Below are positions 32,638 through 39,578 of a stretch of 64,000 bases of DNA, piece by piece. The stretch lies in assembly GCF_002101775.1 (NCBI RefSeq), contig NZ_LQPI01000072.1, positions 1 through 64,000 on the forward strand, read 5' to 3'. The notes beneath the pieces are model-generated. The model did not search any database, was not told the origin of the DNA, and saw nothing but the letters and a program-made list of their open reading frames with translations. Each line of letters begins with the position of its first letter. Within the stretch, counting starts at the first letter, position 1. The DNA comes from Mycolicibacter nonchromogenicus. GTDB taxonomy: Bacteria; Actinomycetota; Actinomycetes; Mycobacteriales; Mycobacteriaceae. The translations under genes were made by a program, and so were the position numbers.

Positions 32638-33077
32638 GTCCGGCCGGCGAGTCCGCCGAGGAGCCGGTGGGCTTTGTGGCGTCGGTTCCGGTGCGCTGGT
32701 CAGACATCGACATGTACCAGCACGTGAACCACGCAACGATGGTGACGCTGCTCGAAGAGGCGCGGGTGCCCTTCCTGTCGCCGGCGTTCGCGGTCGACAT
32801 CACCAGCGTGGGACTGCTGATCGCCGAGGTCAAAGTCGCCTACAAGGGGCAACTGCGACTGACCGACTCACCACTGCAGGTGACGATGTGGGTGCCGCGG
32901 TTGCGCACGGTGGACTTCACCATCGGCTACGAGGTGCGCTCGGTGCACGCGGCCCGGGATTCGCGGCCGGCCGTGATCGCCGAGACGCAGTTGGCCACGT
33001 TCAGCATCGATGAGCAGAAGCTGGTGCGGCTCTCGGCGGACCATCGCGCTTATCTGGAGAAGTTCATCCGCCGCTGA
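32634..33077 (+). CDS. Hot-dog-fold acyl-CoA thioesterase
   Basis: A 147-residue protein of the 4HBT family, Rv2475c type. It starts at the GTG overlapping the gdh stop; sequence further upstream in this frame lies inside gdh. The catalytic signature is RWSDIDMYQHVNHATMVTLL, with the Asp and the NH pair expected in 4-hydroxybenzoyl-CoA/acyl-CoA thioesterases, followed by EEARVPFL. The conserved coupling to gdh is a positional feature shared with M. tuberculosis. A functional link to glutamate metabolism is not evident, and the acyl substrate is unknown. Confidence 0.85.
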   Translation: MSPAGESAEEPVGFVASVPVRWSDIDMYQHVNHATMVTLLEEARVPFLSPAFAVDITSVGLLIAEVKVAYKGQLRLTDSPLQVTMWVPRLRTVDFTIGYEVRSVHAARDSRPAVIAETQLATFSIDEQKLVRLSADHRAYLEKFIRR

Positions 33078-33094
33078 GCGCCGGCGCGCCCAGA

Positions 33095-33736
33095 TCAGCC
33101 CTCGGTGAGCATGGCGTCGAGCAGTCGTTGAATGACGGTGCTCACGTCGGCGCGCGCCTGCTCGGGATCATCGGCCGTCGCGATCACCATCGCCGCCTCG
33201 TCGAGCGCACCGATCAGAACGTGCGCGAGTGCACGGACCGGCTGGTGGGGGAGTTGTCCGGCCTGCATGGCTTCGCTGAGCAGCGCCTCGGTCATGCCCA
33301 GGCTGTAGCGCTGAGCCACGTCGCGAAAGCCGTCCCACCCCAGCACGTTGGGGGCATCGAGCAGGACGATCTGGCGCACTTCCGGATCCTCGGCCACCAC
33401 CAGCCAGTTTTCGGCGGCCGCCCGTAGCGCGGCGGCGGGGGTGGAGGCTGCGGAGGCGGCCACCGCCTCGGCGAGCCGCACCATCACGTCGGCTTCCACG
33501 GACTCCACGACGGCCAGGAAAAGCGCTGCCTTGTCCGGGAATTGGTGATACATCGCGCCACGGGTCACGCCGGCGGCCTCGGCGATCTCGGGGGTCCCCA
33601 CGGCGGCATAACCACGCGCACCCCACAGTCGGCGGGCCGCGCTCATCAGGGCAGCACGGGTGGCGGCGGAACGCTCGGCTTGCGTCCGACGCTTGATTTC
33701 CGTACAGGCTGTCGGTAAGTTATCGGCAGGTTGCAC
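33095..33736 (-). CDS. TetR-family transcriptional regulator
   Basis: A 213-residue regulator with HTH IAEAAGVTRGAMYHQFPDK near residues 51-69 and a typical opening RSAATRAALMSAARRLWG. It is divergent from the alpha/beta hydrolase gene with only 22 bp between starts. The proposed GTG start at 33736 lies inside an inverted repeat AGTTA (33718-33722)/TAACT (33738-33742), a possible operator. No other good start was seen before the HTH, so the first about 15 residues are uncertain. It probably controls the hydrolase and itself. Confidence 0.8.
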   Translation of the reverse strand: MQPADNLPTACTEIKRRTQAERSAATRAALMSAARRLWGARGYAAVGTPEIAEAAGVTRGAMYHQFPDKAALFLAVVESVEADVMVRLAEAVAASAASTPAAALRAAAENWLVVAEDPEVRQIVLLDAPNVLGWDGFRDVAQRYSLGMTEALLSEAMQAGQLPHQPVRALAHVLIGALDEAAMVIATADDPEQARADVSTVIQRLLDAMLTEG

Positions 33737-33758
33737 GTAACTATGTTAGGAGCTCCCC

Positions 33759-34616
33759 ATGCCGACCGTTGACATTGACGCCGGAACAATCCACTACGAC
33801 ACCGCGGGTCCGCGGGATGGCCGCCCGGTGCTGTTCATCCACGGCTACGCCATGGGGGCCTCGCTGTGGGGTCCACTGAGCGCCCGCCTGGCAGGGCGAA
33901 ATCTCCGCTGCATCGCCCCGAATTGGCCGCTGGGCGCGCATCCGACACCGTTACGGGTCGGCGCCGATCGGACGCTGCCCGGGATCGCCGCCATGGTGGA
34001 CGCGTTCATGGCAGCGCTCGACCTCTCCGACGTGGTGCTGGTCGGCAACGACACCGGCGGCCTGATCGCCCAACTGGTCGCGGTCAACCACCCGGACCGG
34101 CTCGGGGCGCTGGTGCTGACCAGCTGCGACGCCTTCGAGCATTTCCCGCCGCCCATTCTGAAACCGTTCATGCTGGCGGCGAAGACAGCCATCACGTTCC
34201 GCGGAGTGCTCCAGCCGATGCGGCTGCGGATGGTTCGTCATCGTGGATACGGTGCCCTGTCGCACGGCGATATCGACCGGCTGGTGAAGGAGTGGGTCAA
34301 ACCCGCGCTGGGCGACGCCGCGATCGCCGAAGACCTCCGGCACCTGACCAAGTCGCTGCACCAGCAGACCGCCCTGGATGCCGCGGCGCGCCTGCACGAG
34401 TTCACCAAGCCGGCCCTGATCGCCTGGTCTGCCGACGATCTGTTCTTTCCCGTCGATGACGGCAGGCGCCTCGCCGGCGCGCTGCCCAACTCCCGCTTCG
34501 AACTGATCGGCGGCGCGCGCACCTACTCGATGATCGATCAGCCGGACCGCCTGGCCGACGTGGTCGCCGAATTCGCCAGCACCGCAAGCGGTCCGGAAGT
34601 GCGCGCCAGACGCTGA
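33759..34616 (+). CDS. Alpha/beta hydrolase
   Basis: A 285-residue alpha/beta-hydrolase-fold protein with TAGGAG just before its ATG. The oxyanion region is LFIHGYAMG (25-33), and the nucleophile elbow VGNDTGG (95-101) carries an aspartate (Asp98), as in haloalkane dehalogenases and epoxide hydrolases. The cap/acid segment IAWSADDLFFP is near residue 224. Where the general-base histidine is expected, near the C-terminus, the chain reads ARTYSMIDQPDRLADVV with no histidine. Either another residue serves or activity has been lost or altered. Likely controlled by the divergent TetR protein. Confidence 0.8.
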   Translation: MPTVDIDAGTIHYDTAGPRDGRPVLFIHGYAMGASLWGPLSARLAGRNLRCIAPNWPLGAHPTPLRVGADRTLPGIAAMVDAFMAALDLSDVVLVGNDTGGLIAQLVAVNHPDRLGALVLTSCDAFEHFPPPILKPFMLAAKTAITFRGVLQPMRLRMVRHRGYGALSHGDIDRLVKEWVKPALGDAAIAEDLRHLTKSLHQQTALDAAARLHEFTKPALIAWSADDLFFPVDDGRRLAGALPNSRFELIGGARTYSMIDQPDRLADVVAEFASTASGPEVRARR

Positions 34617-34628
34617 GGCGCCGGAGGT

Positions 34629-36206
34629 TCAGACCAGCCAGGCCGCGGTGTTGGGTGGCAAGACACCCTCTGTTGCCGGCGCGCTGGTCAGCACCAGCTG
34701 TCCTTCGGGAAGATCCACCGGGCGGTCGCCGGCATTGAGCGCGCATATCAGCCCGCCGCGCCGGAAGACCAGCATTCCGGGCAGGGCGTCGAGCCAATCG
34801 ATCTGCGAGCCGCTGAGTTCGGTTCTGCTCCTGCGTATTGCCAGGGCCTGCCGGTAAAGCGACAGCGTCGAGGTGTGCTCGCTGCGTTGTTGCTCGACAG
34901 TCAGACCTGCCCACTGCGGCGGTATCGGCAGCCACGTGTTGGGGGTGTCGGAGAACCCGAACGCCGGCGCATCGCCGGACCAGGGCATGGGCACCCGGCA
35001 GCCGTCGCGTCCGCGTTCGGTGTGCCCGGAGCGCTCCCACACCGGATCCTGCAGCGCCCAGTCCGGGAGCTCGACGTTGGGCAGGCCCAGCTCCTGGCCG
35101 TTGTAGACGAACACCGCTCCGGGCAGGGCCAGCAACACCAGGGCCATGGCACGCGCCCGGTCGAGCCCGAGGGCACCGCCGCCGTAGCGGGTGACCGCCC
35201 GCTCGACGTCATGGTTCTCCAGCGCCCACGTGGCGGTGGCGTCCACCAACGCCACCGCGGCCAGCGAATTGTCGATCGCCGTGCGTATCTCGGTGGCATC
35301 GAAGTCGGACTGAAGCAACCGGAAGTTGAAGGCCAGGTGCAGTTCGTCGGGCCGTAGGTACTCGGCGAACTGTGCGTTGTCGTGTACCCAGACCTCACCG
35401 ATGCTCACGGCGTCCGGATAGTCGTCCATGACGCTGCGGATAGCCCGGTGGATCGCGTGCACGCCGGGTCGGTTGAAGCGCGGGTCGTCGTCCTGGTGGG
35501 CCAGCAGCTTCACGTCGGTGACCGGCATGTCCGGCAGACCGGCAGGCTTGGCCATGCCGTGCGAGACATCGATGCGGAAGCCGTCCACGCCCCGGTCCAG
35601 CCAGAACCGCAGGGTCCGCTCGAAATCGGCGAACACCTCCGGGTTGTCCCAGTTCAGATCCGGCTGTGACACATCGAACAGATGTAGATACCACTGGCCA
35701 GGGCCGTCGGGCACGCTGACCCGCGTCCAGGCCGGGCCGCCGAAGACCGACACCCAGTTGTTGGGCGGCAGTTCGCCGTCGGGTCCGCGCCCGTCACGGA
35801 AGAAGTAGCGGTCGCGCTCGGGACTGCCGGGCTTGGCGGCCAGCGCCTCGGCGAACCAGGGGTGCGCTGAGCTGGTGTGGTTGGGCACCAGGTCCATCGT
35901 CACCTTGATCCCGCGCTCATGGGCGGCCGCCACCAGCCGATCCAGTGCCGCGAGGTCGCCGAAGAGCGGATCGATGTCACGCGGATCCGCCACGTCATAG
36001 CCGTGGTCGGCCATCGGCGACACCATCACCGGGTTGAGCCACAGCGCCTCGACCCCCAGCCAGTGCAGGTAGTCCAGATGTGCTGTGACCCCGTCCAGGT
36101 CACCGACACCATCGCCGTTGCTGTCGGCGAACGAGCGGGGATACACCTGGTAGAGGGCACTGTCGGCCCACCACGGGGGGCGGCCGGGGCGGTCGTGGGC
36201 GGTCAT
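34629..36206 (-). CDS. aglA: Alpha-glucosidase (GH13)
   Basis: A 525-residue GH13 enzyme, oligo-1,6-glucosidase/alpha-glucosidase subgroup. It has YQVYPRSFADSNGDGVGDL near the N-terminus, the metal/structure motif DLVPNH (105-110), and the three catalytic acids Asp213 (GFRIDVSH), Glu271 (IGEVWVHD) and Asp333 (NHD). QPDLNWDNPEV is the subgroup signature. No signal peptide is visible, so it is cytosolic. It starts at the ATG that overlaps the glbO stop (ATGA), so the two are co-translated, as in M. tuberculosis Rv2470-Rv2471. It hydrolyses terminal alpha-glucosyl links of maltose-type sugars. Confidence 0.92.
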   Translation of the reverse strand: MTAHDRPGRPPWWADSALYQVYPRSFADSNGDGVGDLDGVTAHLDYLHWLGVEALWLNPVMVSPMADHGYDVADPRDIDPLFGDLAALDRLVAAAHERGIKVTMDLVPNHTSSAHPWFAEALAAKPGSPERDRYFFRDGRGPDGELPPNNWVSVFGGPAWTRVSVPDGPGQWYLHLFDVSQPDLNWDNPEVFADFERTLRFWLDRGVDGFRIDVSHGMAKPAGLPDMPVTDVKLLAHQDDDPRFNRPGVHAIHRAIRSVMDDYPDAVSIGEVWVHDNAQFAEYLRPDELHLAFNFRLLQSDFDATEIRTAIDNSLAAVALVDATATWALENHDVERAVTRYGGGALGLDRARAMALVLLALPGAVFVYNGQELGLPNVELPDWALQDPVWERSGHTERGRDGCRVPMPWSGDAPAFGFSDTPNTWLPIPPQWAGLTVEQQRSEHTSTLSLYRQALAIRRSRTELSGSQIDWLDALPGMLVFRRGGLICALNAGDRPVDLPEGQLVLTSAPATEGVLPPNTAAWLV

Positions 36207-36604
36207 CAGATCGGCGCGTTGACCAGGAAGTCGGCTGCCGAATGCAGGTACTGCAGCAGCTCGGCACGGTGTGCATCGTCGAGGGTGTCGCTGTCGATCT
36301 CGCTGATGGCCGTCACCATGCAGCGCAGCCAGGCATCACGCTGCATCGGACCGATCCGGTACGGGTTGTGACGCATCCGCAACCGCGGGTGCCCACGGCG
36401 CTCGGTGTAGGTGCGGGGTCCGCCCCAGTACTGCTCAAGGAACATGCGCAGCCGTTCCTCGGCGCCGTCCATGTCGTCGGCGGGGTACATCGGGCGCAGG
36501 ATCGGATCCTGGGCGACCAGTTGATAAAACCGCGCGACGATGGCGTGAAAGGTCTCCGCACCGCCGACGGCGTCATAAAACGAGGGTTCTTCTATCGGCT
36601 GCAT
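36206..36604 (-). CDS. glbO: Group II truncated hemoglobin O
   Basis: A 132-residue globin. The start is the ATG giving MQPIEEPSFYDAVGG; the open frame continues upstream without globin sequence. Key residues align with M. tuberculosis trHbO with a 4-residue offset: Tyr27 (B10), Tyr40 (CD1), proximal His79 (F8, in RMRHNPYRIG) and Trp92 (G8, in RDAWLRCM). The strongly conserved block RLRMFLEQYWGGPRTY is present. It binds oxygen and peroxides at a haem and is thought to associate with membranes or respiratory enzymes. It overlaps the aglA start by ATGA. Confidence 0.95.
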   Translation of the reverse strand: MQPIEEPSFYDAVGGAETFHAIVARFYQLVAQDPILRPMYPADDMDGAEERLRMFLEQYWGGPRTYTERRGHPRLRMRHNPYRIGPMQRDAWLRCMVTAISEIDSDTLDDAHRAELLQYLHSAADFLVNAPI

Positions 36605-36679
36605 CGCCCACCATTGTGGGGCATCGCCGGCTGCTGCCGGTGAACACACAGTTAATAGGCGTGCGACCAGCGTCGAATC

Positions 36680-37375
36680 GTGGTGAACTGTTCGGCGGAG
36701 GTCAATGGTGCGACACATGAACCGGCTGCAAGACCGGATATGAAGCGTCGGGGCCACCGCACCCCCGGTGCCCCACCGGCGAGCCTGAGCGGGCTTGCCG
36801 CCGCCCCATGCCTGCATTCGGTCGCCACGTCCGCGAGCGGCACTGATGCCGCATCGATCTGGACCCGCCGGCGGGTGCTGCTGCTGAACTCCACCTTCGA
36901 GCCCTTGACGGCGCTGTCGCTGCGGCGTGCCGTGGTCATGCTGATCTGCGGCAAGGCCGACATGGTGCACGACGACCCGTCCGGCCCGGTCATCCATTCG
37001 GCGACCCGTTCGGTGCCGGTGCCGTCGGTGATCCGCCTGCGGAACTATGTCCGGGTGCCGTACCGGGCCCGGATCCCCTTGACGCGCGCCGCACTGATGC
37101 ACCGCGACCAGCACAGCTGTGCCTACTGCGGCGGCAAGGCCGACACCGTCGACCACGTGGTGCCGCGCAGTCGCGGCGGGGACCACTCCTGGGAGAACTG
37201 CGTGGCCGCCTGCTCTACCTGTAATCACCGCAAGGCGGACCGACTGCTGGCGGAGCTCGGCTGGACGCTGCGGTTGGTGCCCACCTCGCCCAAGGGCCAG
37301 CATTGGCGGCTGCTGGCGGTGATCAACGATCTCGATCCGGTCTGGATGCGCTACCTCGGCGAAGGCGCTGCCTGA
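36680..37375 (+). CDS. HNH endonuclease domain protein
   Basis: Up to 231 residues from the GTG at 36680. An ATG at 36740 (211 residues) is also plausible, and neither has a strong ribosome site. The C-terminal domain is an HNH nuclease with zinc ribbon: CAYCGGKADTVDHVVPRSRG, then an Asn in SWENC, then CSTCNHRKADR. The preceding RRRVLLLNSTFEPLTALSLR is the recurrent opening of the actinobacterial HNH family (Rv2469c type). It is divergent from glbO across 75 bp. The domain suggests DNA cleavage or repair; its true role is not established. Confidence 0.85.
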   Translation: MVNCSAEVNGATHEPAARPDMKRRGHRTPGAPPASLSGLAAAPCLHSVATSASGTDAASIWTRRRVLLLNSTFEPLTALSLRRAVVMLICGKADMVHDDPSGPVIHSATRSVPVPSVIRLRNYVRVPYRARIPLTRAALMHRDQHSCAYCGGKADTVDHVVPRSRGGDHSWENCVAACSTCNHRKADRLLAELGWTLRLVPTSPKGQHWRLLAVINDLDPVWMRYLGEGAA

Positions 37376-37384
37376 GCGCCGGCC

Positions 37385-37825
37385 TCAGCCGAGCCAGCCG
37401 GCGACGAACCCGGCGAGCAGCACGCCGAATCCACCCATCTCACCGAGGATGAGCAGCACCATCGACCCGCGCAGTGCGGCAGTGGGGTGCTCGAACTGGT
37501 TGGTGGTGTCCTGCCGGGCGCCGTGCACGATGTAGCTGATGATGGCCGCCACGAAGTAGAAGACGACCACCATGGCTGCCGTCAGATTCACCCCGGTCGG
37601 CCAGGCGCTGAGCTCCACGAAGACCGCCAGCAGCAGCGTCGCGAAGGCATACAGCAGGGCGGCCCGGTGTGCGATGTCGACGTAGGGATGGGCGAGGTGC
37701 TCCGGCCGGGTGACCATCTGCCGGTATTTCCAGATGCCCAGGCCCAGCGCGAGCAGGAAGATCAGCCCTGCCGCCAGCAGGGTGATCAGCGTGTCGGTGC
37801 CCAGGGCTTCGCCGGTCCAGTCCAC
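37385..37825 (-). CDS. Four-span membrane protein, unknown function
   Basis: A 146-residue hydrophobic protein with four predicted spans (about 14-32, 56-75, 83-100, 122-143). GTG start preceded on its strand by AGGAGG. A basic/aromatic loop GIWKYRQMVTRPEHLAHPYV follows span 1. I do not recognise a named family. It is convergent with the HNH gene, with 9 bp between stops. A 16-bp tandem repeat lies immediately upstream of its ribosome site. Confidence 0.7.
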   Translation of the reverse strand: MDWTGEALGTDTLITLLAAGLIFLLALGLGIWKYRQMVTRPEHLAHPYVDIAHRAALLYAFATLLLAVFVELSAWPTGVNLTAAMVVVFYFVAAIISYIVHGARQDTTNQFEHPTAALRGSMVLLILGEMGGFGVLLAGFVAGWLG

Positions 37826-37840
37826 GTTGGTGCCTCCTCA

Positions 37841-37872
37841 GACGTTCGGTGCGACAGACGTTCGGTGCGACG
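37841..37872. repeat. 16-bp tandem duplication
   Basis: GACGTTCGGTGCGACA (37841-37856) is followed at once by GACGTTCGGTGCGACG (37857-37872), 15 of 16 identical. It lies in the 235-bp divergent gap 37826-38060, directly before the membrane protein's ribosome site. I see no other feature in that gap. Confidence 0.8.
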
Positions 37873-38060
37873 TTGCCCCGGTACCAACGCTGCCACGCGC
37901 CGGCTGCTGGCCGGGGCCCTCGTGCGACTTCGACAGACGAGCCGGTCGGTCTTTTACCCATGGTGCATAACCACGTGCCGGCCCGGCCGACAGGCCCCTC
38001 GGCGCGCTATGAGGCCGGGTTCTCGCACCGGTCGATCAGCGGTGGGATACCGTCTACGGC

Positions 38061-38291
38061 GTGAGCGTGTTGGAAACTCTCGGCATCTTCATCGGCATCC
38101 CGGCGGCGATCTTCGCCTTGCTGGCTGCCCGGACCCTGTCGCAGAAGGGGCCGCGCGCGGCCGTCTATCAGATGTCGGATCGGTGGACGCACCCGCCGAT
38201 CCTGTGGGCAGCGACCGACGAGGCCATCGGCGGACACGGCCACGGCCATTCCGAGTTCAGCGTGGGGGGTGGAACCAGTGGCAACTGGTGA
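38061..38291 (+). CDS. Small membrane-anchored protein with His-rich tail
   Basis: A 76-residue protein, GTG start. One N-terminal membrane helix (LGIFIGIPAAIFALLAART) is followed by a cytosolic segment YQMSDRWTHPPILWAATDEA and a tail GGHGHGHSEFSVGGG with alternating Gly/His, a possible metal-binding stretch. It overlaps the next gene, whose start lies inside its last 14 bases, so the pair is translationally coupled. A counterpart of this small gene sits next to Rv2468c in other mycobacteria, as far as I recall. Function unknown. Confidence 0.7.
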   Translation: MSVLETLGIFIGIPAAIFALLAARTLSQKGPRAAVYQMSDRWTHPPILWAATDEAIGGHGHGHSEFSVGGGTSGNW

Positions 38292-38745
38292 AGTCGTAAC
38301 GATCGATCCGGCCGACCTGCCGCACGGCTTCGTGGTCACCAACAGCGGTCGGGTGTCCGGGGTCACCGAGCCCGGCGAGGCCTCGCTGCACTACCCGTTC
38401 CCGGTGAAGGAACTGGTGGCCCTCGATGAGGCACTGACCTACGCGTCGCGCGCCACCCAGGCCCGTTTCGCCACCTACATCGGCGATCTGGGGGAGGACA
38501 CCGCTGCGCGGGCCCGCGAGATCCTGGCGAAGGTGCCGACCCCGAATGACGCCGTGCTCATTGCGGTCTCGCCGGACCAGAAGGCCATCGAGGTGGTCTA
38601 CGGCGCCGGTGTGGCCGGCCGCATTGCCCCGGCTGCCGCCCCGCAGGGAGTGGCAGCGGCGGCCGCGGCGTTCCGCGACGGCCACCTGATCGATGGTCTG
38701 GTCAGCGCGGTGCAGGTGATCAGCGCCGGCGTAACCCCGGCCTAG
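38278..38745 (+). CDS. DUF5130 / TPM-like domain protein
   Basis: 155 residues from the GTG at 38278, preceded by GGGGGGTGG at good spacing; another GTG at 38269 would add three residues but sits too close to that site. The sequence (YPFPVKELVALDEALTYASR, ARFATYIGDLGEDTAARARE, NDAVLIAVSPDQKAIEVVYG) is the DUF5130 family restricted to Actinobacteria. It resembles the TPM fold of phosphatase/photosystem-assembly type. It corresponds to Rv2468c. It is coupled to the small membrane-anchored protein upstream, suggesting the two act together at the membrane. No enzymatic role is established. Confidence 0.75.
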   Translation: MATGEVVTIDPADLPHGFVVTNSGRVSGVTEPGEASLHYPFPVKELVALDEALTYASRATQARFATYIGDLGEDTAARAREILAKVPTPNDAVLIAVSPDQKAIEVVYGAGVAGRIAPAAAPQGVAAAAAAFRDGHLIDGLVSAVQVISAGVTPA

Positions 38746-38783
38746 CACCGGCTGAACTGCCGGACGATCCCTTGGTCACCAGC

Positions 38784-39578
38784 GTGAACCTCCCAGGTCC
38801 ACCCGTGGGATCAGCGGTCGACTCGGCGCATGCTTTCGCCGCCGCCTCCCCGGCACACCGGGCCTGGTTGGCCAACCTCGACCGGCGTGCGGTCGGACCA
38901 CGAGCGGTGACCGAAATCGTTCGCGAATACGGCATCACTCGAGACAGCTTCCGGGCACTGGACGTCATGGAGCAGCTCACCGACCCGGACCGCAAGAGCT
39001 ACTTCGTCATCCCCCGAACAGCCGGCGGCGACGCGGTGCGGCGAGCGGTGCTGCTGACCTACCTGCTCAACGCGGGCACCGGCTACGGCAGGCCGGGCTC
39101 GGGCAGCGACTTTCCCGAGACCCCGTACGGCCCTGCGGAAATGCGACGGATCGTCGACCGTCAGCGTGCGAACCGCTGGAGCTATGCGGTGGTGCGCGGC
39201 ATCTGCAACACCGGCGGGTGTGTGGCGACCACCCCGAACGGCGTGCTGATGGTGGTGGGCGGCAATCGAATTCACGGGACGTTCAGCCACCGCGGCGGCA
39301 CCATGTGGGGCGACCTGTTCCTGGTCAACTCCACCGTGCGGGTGTCCGATCCCGCCGAGCGGATGCGCGAGATCATCGAATCAGGCCGACTCGGCCCGGG
39401 CGGACCGGATCTGGACACGCTGTTGCACCACGAGGAGATCCACGCCCAGCAATGGGCTGCCCTGGGCGCGGTGCAGATGCCCGCGCGCTACCTCGCCGAA
39501 GAGGCAAGGGTGCGGATCTTCGGCGGTGTCAACAGTTTCGAGGAGGCCGCCGGACTCAGCGACGGGGGATACCGCTGA
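38784..39578 (+). CDS. Uncharacterised protein with an HEExH metallopeptidase-like motif
   Basis: About 264 residues from GTG 38784 (a TTG at 38772 is also in frame). The C-terminal quarter has LLHHEEIHAQQWAALG, a perfect HExxH zinc-binding motif, with acidic residues EE and E further downstream as possible third ligands. The middle part (FSHRGGTMWGDLFLVNST, CNTGGCVATTPNGVLMVVGG) suggests a compact beta-rich domain. No signal peptide is clear. I recognise no family. The stop (39576-39578) directly abuts the pepN stop on the other strand. Confidence 0.65.
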   Translation: MNLPGPPVGSAVDSAHAFAAASPAHRAWLANLDRRAVGPRAVTEIVREYGITRDSFRALDVMEQLTDPDRKSYFVIPRTAGGDAVRRAVLLTYLLNAGTGYGRPGSGSDFPETPYGPAEMRRIVDRQRANRWSYAVVRGICNTGGCVATTPNGVLMVVGGNRIHGTFSHRGGTMWGDLFLVNSTVRVSDPAERMREIIESGRLGPGGPDLDTLLHHEEIHAQQWAALGAVQMPARYLAEEARVRIFGGVNSFEEAAGLSDGGYR

